A model generated the notes under the pieces. That model was given only the letters and a program-made list of their open reading frames with translations. It made no database searches and was not told the DNA's origin. Position numbers and translations under genes: made by a program. A DNA stretch of 14,481 bases from Bacillota bacterium (GTDB taxonomy: Bacteria; Bacillota; Clostridia; Christensenellales; CAG-138), in NCBI GenBank assembly GCA_023426265.1, contig JAFABA010000036.1, forward strand, positions 1-14,481. The letters are read 5' to 3'. This document shows, piece after piece, positions 7,135-13,561 of this stretch (its first letter is position 1; each line of letters begins with the position of its first letter).

Positions 7135-8136
7135 TTAATGGGACTCAATGCTGTACAGATATTGCGCCCCCAACAGTTTCCCATACGCAAACCTGTTTGC
7201 TGCGGATTCGTAAAGTATATAAATCCTTCCATCTTTGTACACGATGCCTTCCGCTTTAGGCAGTATTTGTCTTTCATCTATCAGATTGGTACCATCCAGG
7301 TAATACAAGGGGATATCCTTGTTATCCACTGTAAAACTGCCGCTTGTCTTTTCAAGCACGGACTGGAGATCATATACATATAATTGAGAGCCGGCAAAAA
7401 TGCTTGATGCTGATAATATCAGCCTATTGTCATCAGACACACACATCCCTTGAATTCTTCCTGTGATAGAAAAGGCGCGGCTTGCTTCAGGCTCAATTCC
7501 AAGTGATTTAGAACCGTTCAGTTCAAATGCGAACATCATTGCTTTATTTTCTTCCCCTGCCAGTGTCGTAATGTGATGCGTTTCACTGGTTGCGTATTTC
7601 AAGCCGTGATAAAACTCGCCAACAAACAAATAGCCATCGTTAATCGCAGTAAAGGTTGCATTATTATTTGTTTGGAAACTTCCAATAATTGTAGCGGATT
7701 TGGTTTTCTCCCCCATGATCTCTTTGCTCGACAACACATAAACATATCCATCACAACCCGCAATATACACATATTCCCCGCAAGAACTAATGCCTCCCGC
7801 ATGACTTTTCAAGCAAGAGCCATCGGCTGATTTGACGCCGATCTCGCGATAAGAATCGTTTTTCTTTACGACATATATTCTCGTCTCACCGGTATTGGAC
7901 AGATACCCACTAATCAAAAATGCATCATATTCTACAATGTATTCAAGTCCCTGTGGAACAAAATTATCGTTTAGTCCCGGTACTTCAAATTCTCGAAATG
8001 AATTGGCGTAGTAGTCCCGATAATATGCTTTTGAAACAAGTAAAAACAGGATCAGGCTAACGATAACGAATAGAGCTATCATGAAGGCTGCCTTGCATAT
8101 GCGCCTGATTGTCGGTGATTTTATTTTCTTAGCCAA
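7135..8136 (-). CDS. Membrane-anchored, probably extracytoplasmic beta-propeller-like protein of unknown function
   Basis: No function recognised. I choose TTG 8136 as start because AAGGAAG (8144-8150) sits seven bases upstream, giving 333 residues beginning MAKKIKSP; a TTG at 8187 would add 17 residues but has no convincing ribosome site. A basic N-terminus precedes one hydrophobic segment (about residues 14-35), with no lipobox. This suggests a type II anchor with the remainder outside the membrane. That remainder has repeated short strand-like blocks (FLISGYL, TRIYVV, EYVYIAGCDGYVYVLSS, GYLFVGEF, GRIQGMCVSDDNRLILSAS, SQLYVYDL, GRIYILYESAA), resembling a six- or seven-bladed propeller read-out. 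Base composition is clearly more AT-rich than the flanking genes, suggesting separate acquisition. It is monocistronic, with its own promoter and terminator. Confidence 0.8.
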   Translation of the reverse strand: MAKKIKSPTIRRICKAAFMIALFVIVSLILFLLVSKAYYRDYYANSFREFEVPGLNDNFVPQGLEYIVEYDAFLISGYLSNTGETRIYVVKKNDSYREIGVKSADGSCLKSHAGGISSCGEYVYIAGCDGYVYVLSSKEIMGEKTKSATIIGSFQTNNNATFTAINDGYLFVGEFYHGLKYATSETHHITTLAGEENKAMMFAFELNGSKSLGIEPEASRAFSITGRIQGMCVSDDNRLILSASSIFAGSQLYVYDLQSVLEKTSGSFTVDNKDIPLYYLDGTNLIDERQILPKAEGIVYKDGRIYILYESAANRFAYGKLLGAQYLYSIESH

Positions 8137-8300
8137 ATAAACACTTCCTTTGTGTCTACTAAAGTCCCAGTATCTGTGTATAAACAACCGGACCCCATAC
8201 TCTTACCTGTTGGTTAGCATAGCTAAGTTGGAGAGCAGTCTAAAAGTGTGCTGAAAACAACCAATTTGCCCAATGCGGGGTATAAACGCTTTGCGATAAG

Positions 8301-8329
8301 ATTATACGATCTGAGAGATAGAAGCACAA
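8301..8329 (-). promoter_or_regulatory. Promoter of the minus-strand propeller-like gene
   Basis: On the minus strand TTGTGC (8329-8324) is separated by exactly 17 bases from a consensus TATAAT (8306-8301). The predicted start of transcription near 8294 leaves a leader of ~155 bases before TTG 8136, in which I recognise no known RNA element. Confidence 0.7.
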
Positions 8330-8347
8330 CTACAGCCTTCGGTTTTG

Positions 8348-8356
8348 TGGTATAAT
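8348..8356 (+). promoter_or_regulatory. Extended -10 promoter of the TauE-family gene
   Basis: TGG-TATAAT forms a consensus extended -10 element; no good -35 hexamer is found at 16-18 bases. It lies back-to-back with the minus-strand promoter at 8301-8329. Its position also shows that the upstream in-frame TTG at 8345 cannot be the translation start. Confidence 0.6.
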
Positions 8357-8431
8357 GACAGGCATATATTGCCGTTCGGGAAGCCCGCAGCGCCGGCCAT
8401 TCCCGCATGGCCGAACTTGGAGGCTTTCCCT

Positions 8432-9199
8432 GTGGAGATTTCCCTCACGACCCACCTGATTGTCTGCCCGCTGGTATTCCTGGCGGGCTTTGTCGATTCG
8501 ATCGCCGGCGGCGGCGGGCTGATCTCGCTGCCCGCTTACCTGCTGGCGGGGCTGCCCGCGCACGAATCGCTCGGCACAAACAAGACCGCCATGAGCATCG
8601 GCACCTTCATCGCCACGCTCAAATACTTTAAGGCTGGGCAGATCGACTGGCGCGTCGGGCTTCTTTCCGGTGCGGCTTCATTCGCCGGGGCCTTAGGCGG
8701 AAGCTCTCTGAGCATGATGATTCCCGACAAGGCCCTGCGGATCGTGATGCTCGCCGTCATTCCGGTAGTCGCGCTGTTTCTGCTCTTAAAGCGCAATTTC
8801 GGGACATCACCCGATATCGGCCGTCAGTTAAGCAAGAGCCGGATCGCGGTGACTTCGCTGATTATCGGGCTTGTGATTGGCTGTTATGACGGGCTGATCG
8901 GCCCGGGGGCCGGGACGTTTCTGATCCTCGCGTTTACCGCGTTTCTGGGCTTTGATCTTTTGAAATCGTCCGCCTGTGCAAAGGTGGCAAATCTCGCGTC
9001 AAACCTTGCGTCGATGATCGTATTTATCATGAACGGGAAAGTGCTGTTTCTCCTGGCTATTCCGGCGGCGGTATTCGCTTCCGCCGGCGGCTATCTCGGC
9101 GCGAGGCTTGCGATAAAGGGCGGCGCCAAATATGTCCGCTATACGGTGTTCATCGTCATCGGCCTGTTGTTTGTCAAAATGGCTGTGGACCTGCTCTAA
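8432..9199 (+). CDS. TauE/SafE (TSUP) family membrane permease
   Basis: Integral membrane protein of the TSUP family, whose members move sulfite, sulfonates, sulfoacetate or other small organic anions; the substrate here cannot be told. I choose GTG 8432 because GGAGG (8419-8423) lies eight bases upstream and the resulting 255 residues match the family's usual ~250. The two inverted halves are visible. The first has GFVDSIAGGGGLISLPAYLLAGLPAHESLGTNK close to the N-terminus, the second GCYDGLIGPGAGTF near the middle. About eight hydrophobic segments are seen, ending with one at FIVIGLLFVKMAVDLL. It stands alone between its own extended -10 promoter and a strong terminator, with no sulfur-metabolism neighbour. 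Confidence 0.9.
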   Translation: MEISLTTHLIVCPLVFLAGFVDSIAGGGGLISLPAYLLAGLPAHESLGTNKTAMSIGTFIATLKYFKAGQIDWRVGLLSGAASFAGALGGSSLSMMIPDKALRIVMLAVIPVVALFLLLKRNFGTSPDIGRQLSKSRIAVTSLIIGLVIGCYDGLIGPGAGTFLILAFTAFLGFDLLKSSACAKVANLASNLASMIVFIMNGKVLFLLAIPAAVFASAGGYLGARLAIKGGAKYVRYTVFIVIGLLFVKMAVDLL

Positions 9200-9208
9200 G
9201 AGCCTTTT

Positions 9209-9240
9209 AAAAAGAGCGCTCCATTCGGAGCGCTCTTTTT
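9209..9240. terminator. Perfect bidirectional terminator between convergent permease genes
   Basis: A 14-base perfect inverted repeat (9209-9222 and 9227-9240) with an ATTC loop ends in five T on the plus strand and has the mirrored T-run on the minus strand. It serves both the TauE-family gene and the KimA-like gene. Confidence 0.93.
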
Positions 9241-9245
9241 ATTTC

Positions 9246-11087
9246 CTACTTTTCATTGATAATATACGGGATCGTTACCACCGCGAGGTTGCGCCGCCTG
9301 AACAGCGAGCTTTTGAGTAACCGCGCCGTCTGGTTGTGCAGCGGATTGTTCCACCACTTGGGGATGATGAACTGCGGCAGAACCACCGTAAGCATTTCAT
9401 GTTTGTTGAGTGCGGCATGCTTTTTGTCCACATAGGAGAGCAGTACCTCATTGACATTGCGGTAGGGCGCCTCCTCGATCACCAGCGGGATGTCAAGCCC
9501 CAGCTGGTTATATTGGCGCACAAGCTTGTCCGTCGCTTCCTTGACGGTGCTCACATGATAGATCTCGATTTCCCCATTCAGGGTAAGCGCATAGTTGAGC
9601 GCCTTGATAAAGGATTTGTTGATGGACGCCACCGGCAGCAGCACATGGTTCTTGGGCGGCTCCTTAAACAAAAGCTCCGAGGGATCGCAGGTGATCATCA
9701 GGTTTTCGCGCACATGGTCATAATGGCTGCGGATACGCAGCATCAACAGCACCAGCACGGGTATGCAGATGATCACCATCCATGCGCCGTGGGCAAATTT
9801 GCTCACCGCAATGATGATGCAGGTGACCGCCGTAATGAGGGTGCCAAAACCGTTGATAAACGCCTTATGCTTCCAGTGCCCTTCCTTATGGGTGATCCAG
9901 CGCTTAAACATGCCCATCTGGGAAAGCGTAAAGGACAGGAATACGCCCACAGCGTAGAGAGGGATCAACTGGTGCGTATCCGCGTGGAAGAATACGACCA
10001 GCAGACTCGCCACGATAAAGAGCAGCATGATGCCGTTACTAAAACTCAGCCGTGCGCCGCGGTGCCTGAATTGCCGGGCCATAAAGCCATCTCGCGCAAG
10101 AATGGATAAAAGCAGCGGCAGGTCGGCAAATGCCGTGTTGGCCGCCATAATGAGTATGACGGCGGTCGTCGCCTGCACCACATAGAACATCGCCGAATTC
10201 CCGCCGAATACCTGCGCCGCGATCTGCGCCACCACCGTCATGCCTTCCCGGGGTACAACCTTGTAAACGGCAGCCAGCGCGCAGACCCCGCCGAATATAA
10301 TGAGCACGATGAGCGCAAGGAGCGTGAGCACCTTTTTGGCGTTCTTCTGTGCGGGTTCCTTAAAATTGGGTATGCCGTCGCTCACGGCCTCAACCCCGGT
10401 CAGCGCCGTACAGCCGGAAGAAAACGCCTTGAGGAACAGGAAAAGCGTTAAGTCCTCTACGGGCTGCATAAGAGGCGCGGTGGGCTCGGGCACGATGCCG
10501 AGTACGAGCACCTTAAAGAGGCCCACAAATATCATGGTCAGAATGGTGCCGATAAAGAGATATGTCGGAACGCCGAACAGCACGGAGGACTCCCGGATGC
10601 CCCGGAGGTTCCCGAGCGTCAGGAACAAAATGATGATAAGCGCAAGGCCCACCTTGTAGGGCAGAAGCTCCGGAAATGCGGAGGTGATGGCAGCTACGCC
10701 GGAACTGGCGCTGACCGCCACGGTGAGCACATAGTCGATAGACAAGGAGGCCGCCGCGATCAAGCCCGGGACATGGCCCAGATTATCGCTCGCCACGCTG
10801 TATGAGCCGCCGCCGTTGGGGTAATTGTTTATGGTCTGGCGGTAGGAGAACACCAGAATGAATAGCAGCGCAATGATGGCGAGCGCGGTTCCCAGCAGCG
10901 GCTGGTACGCCGCCATACCCAAAAGCGGGATAAGCGCCATCAAAATTTCTTCGCACGCATAGGATACGGAAGAGATGGCATCGCTTGAGAGTATGGGCAA
11001 CCCCCACAGGACGTTGAATTTTTCGGAGGTTTCCTCGGCGCTTTGGAGGGAGCGCCCCAAAAAAATCTGTTTGAGCTTATGCAGCAT
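9246..11087 (-). CDS. kimA: KimA-type potassium/proton symporter (APC/KUP superfamily)
   Basis: A 613-residue permease with about 12 membrane segments in the first ~430 residues and a ~180-residue cytosolic C-terminal domain. This is the architecture and length of the Bacillus subtilis high-affinity K+ importer KimA (YdaO, 607 residues). Signature segments include LSSDAISSVSYACEEIL (D36, Y43), SYRQTINNYPNGGGSY, ASLSIDYVLTV (D118, Y119) and SGCTALTGVEAVSDG (T230, E233). From memory of KimA structural work, these positions line the K+ and proton path. The ATG at 11087 is preceded by a GGAAGGAAGAG purine run at a rather long distance. In Bacillus, KimA is controlled by a c-di-AMP riboswitch; I could not recognise one here. 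A plain amino-acid permease of the APC family is the main alternative. Confidence 0.85.
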   Translation of the reverse strand: MLHKLKQIFLGRSLQSAEETSEKFNVLWGLPILSSDAISSVSYACEEILMALIPLLGMAAYQPLLGTALAIIALLFILVFSYRQTINNYPNGGGSYSVASDNLGHVPGLIAAASLSIDYVLTVAVSASSGVAAITSAFPELLPYKVGLALIIILFLTLGNLRGIRESSVLFGVPTYLFIGTILTMIFVGLFKVLVLGIVPEPTAPLMQPVEDLTLFLFLKAFSSGCTALTGVEAVSDGIPNFKEPAQKNAKKVLTLLALIVLIIFGGVCALAAVYKVVPREGMTVVAQIAAQVFGGNSAMFYVVQATTAVILIMAANTAFADLPLLLSILARDGFMARQFRHRGARLSFSNGIMLLFIVASLLVVFFHADTHQLIPLYAVGVFLSFTLSQMGMFKRWITHKEGHWKHKAFINGFGTLITAVTCIIIAVSKFAHGAWMVIICIPVLVLLMLRIRSHYDHVRENLMITCDPSELLFKEPPKNHVLLPVASINKSFIKALNYALTLNGEIEIYHVSTVKEATDKLVRQYNQLGLDIPLVIEEAPYRNVNEVLLSYVDKKHAALNKHEMLTVVLPQFIIPKWWNNPLHNQTARLLKSSLFRRRNLAVVTIPYIINEK

Positions 11088-11532
11088 GGGTTGACGCGCT
11101 CTCTTCCTTCCGTATATTGCAGGTATCCACCGTTCTTACTCCTTTTTTTCTCACATTCAAGTTTTTTATTCAGCCCGGTAATCAAGACCGTACGTGCCCT
11201 AAATGAGCGTTCTTGATTATGTGCATAGTATGATGATGGTACCACAAGCATTCCCAATAAGCCACAGCGCATATGCTGTGTTTTGACGCAAAAATACGCC
11301 AAATTTCACGGCATTTGATATGGCGCAATGTTGTGTGATTGCCTCACGATCTTGCATGCACAATCTCCCGTTTGCTGAACGCCGCATTCTCACCTTGTGG
11401 CCGGGGCTTGAAACAGCCATCCATATATGCCAAATATTTTTAAAATAAATAGCAGCGAGGCCGTTTTCTGCGGCTTGGTTAAATTTGTTGTGAACTTTTT
11501 CTGCGCAAATTCTCCCATGCGCAAGCACGATA
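11088..11532. other. Non-coding region between divergent KimA-like and PiT genes
   Basis: About 445 bases with no convincing gene: the open frames here lack ribosome sites and overlap each other. It includes the KimA-like leader (to about 11290) with an inverted repeat at 11179-11219, a near-palindrome at 11263-11280 (CACAGC...GCTGTG) followed by TTTT, and an AT-rich patch at 11430-11450. No minus-strand promoter with acceptable spacing stands out; CATACT on the minus strand near 11230, with a TTGGGA 19 bases upstream, is the best weak candidate. Confidence 0.5.
11179..11219 (-). repeat. Inverted repeat in the KimA-like gene leader
   Basis: TAATCAAGA (11179-11187) and TCTTGATTA (11211-11219) are perfect 9-base complements enclosing a 23-base loop, ~92 bases upstream of the KimA-like start codon. 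No T-run follows on either strand, so it is not a terminator. It could be an operator pair or the closing stem of a structured RNA leader. Confidence 0.5.
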
Positions 11533-11541
11533 TGTTATACT
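11533..11541 (+). promoter_or_regulatory. Extended -10 promoter of the PiT-DUF47 operon
   Basis: TGT-TATACT is a good extended -10 element; no -35 hexamer is found at normal distance. Transcription would start near 11548, giving a leader of about 200 bases before the PiT ATG. Confidence 0.55.
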
Positions 11542-11547
11542 GATGTA

Positions 11548-11704
11548 AAGGTTAAATCAAGCCCTTTACATTCATGTGCGTTTTCGACCATGCTCATATC
11601 CTATGAGCATTGCCATGGAGACGGGCGCGTTGTGAAGGCAAGGCTCAAACAATGAGGTTAGGGGTCTTGTGCGGCGCGGGATAAGCATATCCCGCCGTTC
11701 TTTT
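11548..11704 (+). promoter_or_regulatory. Candidate structured leader RNA / attenuator upstream of PiT
   Basis: The leader can fold into a long-range stem (CCUUUACA near 11563-11570 with UGUGAAGG at 11631-11638). That stem encloses a perfect 9-base hairpin (ATGCTCATA 11590-11598, TATGAGCAT 11602-11610). It is followed by a GC-rich hairpin, GCGGGAT (11676-11682) with ATCCCGC (11689-11695), and then CGTTCTTTT, which resembles an intrinsic terminator 43 bases before the start codon. GACGGGCG (11620-11627) could pair, with one bulge, with CGCCGTT (11693-11699) as a competing antiterminator. I could not match it to a riboswitch class I know. Confidence 0.45.
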
Positions 11705-11747
11705 GCTTGAAGCCTGACGATTGCAACTTAGAAAGGTTAAAATCCGC

Positions 11748-12746
11748 ATGCAGACCGGCCTTATACTTGTCATTTTGCTTGTATGTGCGTCCATCTTCGT
11801 CAATGGCTGGACGGATGCCCCCAACGCACTGACCACCGTGGTGTCCACCAGGGTATTGACTCCCCGTAAAGCCGTCATACTCGCGGCGATATTCAACCTT
11901 TTGGGTGTGCTGCTCATGGGTACGGCGGTGGCCAAGACAATTTCCAACATCATAGAGCTGACCCCTGGAACGGACGGGCTTATTACGCTGGCAGCGGCGC
12001 AGCTTTCCATCGTCATATGGGCGGTGGGCGCGTGGCGCTTCGGCATCCCCACCAGTGAAAGCCACGCGCTGATTGCCGGGCTGACCGGCGCGGCATTGGC
12101 CGGCGGCGGTATCGCCTCGGTCAGCTGGGCCGAATGGCAAAAGGTTTTTCTTGGTTTGGGCATTTCCTCCGTACTCGGTTTCCTAAGCGGCGGGCTTTTC
12201 ACTTCTCTTATCGCCAAACTCTTCCGCAATGTCAACCGGCACAAGGCAAACAAAATATTCTCCATCGGGCAGGTCGCTTCCGCCTCGGCGATGGCGTTCA
12301 GCCACGGCGCACAGGACGGCCAGAAGTTCATGGGCGTGCTGGTGTTTGCACTTTCTCTGGGAGGCGTCGCCATGCCGGGCGGGGAAAACTTCATCCCATG
12401 GTATGTTATGGTGTTCTGCTCGCTGCTGATGGCGGTCGGCACGTCGATAGGCGGATACCGCATCATTAAAACCATGGGGCTTGACATGGTAAAAATAGAA
12501 AAATACCAGGGCTTTTCCGCAGAAATTGCGGCTTCCGCCTGCATGCTGGCAGCCACCGTATGGGGAATACCGCTTAGCACCACCAACACCAAAGGGACCG
12601 CCATTATGGGCGCTGCCGCGGCGCGCAGGTTAAGCAACGTGAACTGGGGAATTGTAAAAGAGATGGTCATTGCCTGGGTGCTCACGTTCCCTGCCTGCGG
12701 CCTGATCGGATATATCATGGCCCTGCTGCTGCACGCAATATTTTAA
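11748..12746 (+). CDS. pit: PiT-family inorganic phosphate transporter
   Basis: Membrane transporter that imports phosphate (as metal-phosphate with protons, in family members studied). I choose ATG 11748, with GAAAGG about 11 bases upstream; an in-frame TTG at 11721 would add only a charged tail before the first membrane segment. At 332 residues it is the usual length for short Firmicute PiT proteins. The two family repeats are visible: FVNGWTDAPNALTTVVSTRVL near the N-terminus and FSHGAQDGQKFMGVLVFALSLGG in the middle, the latter after a cytosolic stretch with NRHKANK. Further motifs are PTSESHALIAGLTGAAL and PLSTTNTKGTAIMGAAAARR. The DUF47 gene 19 bases downstream is the typical PiT partner, supporting phosphate transport over sulfate. 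Confidence 0.93.
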   Translation: MQTGLILVILLVCASIFVNGWTDAPNALTTVVSTRVLTPRKAVILAAIFNLLGVLLMGTAVAKTISNIIELTPGTDGLITLAAAQLSIVIWAVGAWRFGIPTSESHALIAGLTGAALAGGGIASVSWAEWQKVFLGLGISSVLGFLSGGLFTSLIAKLFRNVNRHKANKIFSIGQVASASAMAFSHGAQDGQKFMGVLVFALSLGGVAMPGGENFIPWYVMVFCSLLMAVGTSIGGYRIIKTMGLDMVKIEKYQGFSAEIAASACMLAATVWGIPLSTTNTKGTAIMGAAAARRLSNVNWGIVKEMVIAWVLTFPACGLIGYIMALLLHAIF

Positions 12747-12765
12747 ATTCTAAGGGAGATTAGGT

Positions 12766-13380
12766 ATGGCAAAGAAAGATTTGAATTACTACGATATGTT
12801 CGAGCAGGGCATCGCCTTCTGCTTAAAGGGTGCAAAGGCCCTTCAGAAGCTGCTGGATGAAAACCGGCTGGTGGAAGAAGAGTTCGCCGCCATCAAAAAG
12901 ACGGAGCAGGACGCGGATTCCCACATGCACACCGTCTGCGAATACCTCAATGTGGCATTCATTACGCCCATCGACCGCGATGATATTTACCAGATAGCAA
13001 AGGAAACGGATGATATCATAGACAGCATCGATTCCGTCGCGGCCAATCTGTGGATGATGAACGTGACGGACGTCACCACGCCCATGCGCACCATGGCCGC
13101 CCTCATCGTCAAGGCCTGCGAAGAGCTTGCGGAGCTGATGAGCGAGCTGCACCGCGGGAAAAAGAGCAACCGTCTCTACGAGCTTATTATCGACATCAAC
13201 CGCATCGAAGAGGTCGGCGACCGCTGCTATAAGGAAGCACTGCGGGAGCTTTTCACGCATGAGAAGGATCCCATTGCGCTGATGAAGCTCCACAAGGTGT
13301 ATGACGAACTTGAAAACGCACTGGACGACTGCGAGGACGTCGCCAACTGTGTGGAGAGCATCATCATTACGAAGACATAA
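12766..13380 (+). CDS. DUF47 / PhoU-like PiT accessory protein
   Basis: A 204-residue soluble helical protein of the DUF47 (PhoU-like) family, found next to PiT genes in many bacteria and thought to regulate or assist that transporter. It has the family's coiled-coil character throughout. Typical segments are FAAIKKTEQDADSHMHTV, the near-invariant ITPIDRDDIYQIAKETDDIIDSID, and ENALDDCEDVANCVESIIITKT at the C-terminus. Acidic ED..D and E..D..D clusters correspond to the metal-binding faces of PhoU-like bundles (family knowledge). ATG 12766 has AGGGAGA about seven to eight bases upstream. It is co-transcribed with PiT, and a hairpin terminator follows 27 bases after the stop. Confidence 0.93.
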   Translation: MAKKDLNYYDMFEQGIAFCLKGAKALQKLLDENRLVEEEFAAIKKTEQDADSHMHTVCEYLNVAFITPIDRDDIYQIAKETDDIIDSIDSVAANLWMMNVTDVTTPMRTMAALIVKACEELAELMSELHRGKKSNRLYELIIDINRIEEVGDRCYKEALRELFTHEKDPIALMKLHKVYDELENALDDCEDVANCVESIIITKT

Positions 13381-13406
13381 AAAGCATATTATCCTTTTGA
13401 TACGCT

Positions 13407-13436
13407 TTGCCCGCAGAAATGCGGGCTTTGTTTATT
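13407..13436 (+). terminator. Terminator of the PiT-DUF47 operon
   Basis: A perfect stem GCCCGCA (13409-13415) / TGCGGGC (13420-13426) with a GAAA tetraloop is followed by TTTGTTT. GAAA is a stable GNRA loop, which supports a real hairpin. Confidence 0.88.
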
Positions 13437-13507
13437 TGCGGGTTTCTGGCATGCCCCATATGGTATGATAGATATATGAAAATCACTTCCTTGCTTTAGC
13501 ATGCTAC

Positions 13508-13536
13508 TTGACTACTGTGTGAAAGCGGGGTATACT
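13508..13536 (+). promoter_or_regulatory. Strong sigma-A type promoter of hisZ
   Basis: TTGACT (13508-13513) and TATACT (13531-13536) are separated by exactly 17 bases, each one mismatch from consensus. Transcription near 13543 leaves a leader of only ~20 bases, so there is no room for a T-box or attenuator in front of hisZ. Confidence 0.85.
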
Positions 13537-13561
13537 AGCCAACAGGACACCCGGAAGGAGA

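Noticed and set aside
9336..10109. 257-codon open frame antisense to the KimA-like gene
   Set aside because: Histidine/aspartate-rich shadow frame with no ribosome site; the opposite strand encodes a well-matched transporter.
11217..11528. 103-codon minus-strand frame in the intergenic region
   Set aside because: No ribosome site, no recognisable motif, overlaps another equally weak frame (10940-11302), and would end inside the KimA-like leader.
11645..11670. CCCCTAACCTCA on the minus strand, resembling the CUAACCUCG block of the ydaO c-di-AMP riboswitch
   Set aside because: The other conserved blocks are missing, and it lies more than 550 bases from the KimA-like start within the oppositely transcribed PiT leader. 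A chance match is more likely.
11645..12718. 357-codon open frame antisense to the PiT gene
   Set aside because: It covers nearly the whole PiT gene in reverse. The protein is a proline/alanine/methionine/threonine-rich shadow translation, and PiT motifs on the plus strand are unambiguous.
13381..13561. T-box or histidine attenuator before hisZ
   Set aside because: The near-consensus promoter leaves only ~20 bases of leader, and the preceding hairpin (13409-13426) is best explained as the terminator of the PiT-DUF47 operon. The 7-codon frame at about 13477 (M-K-I-T-S-L-L) contains no histidine codons and lies upstream of the promoter.
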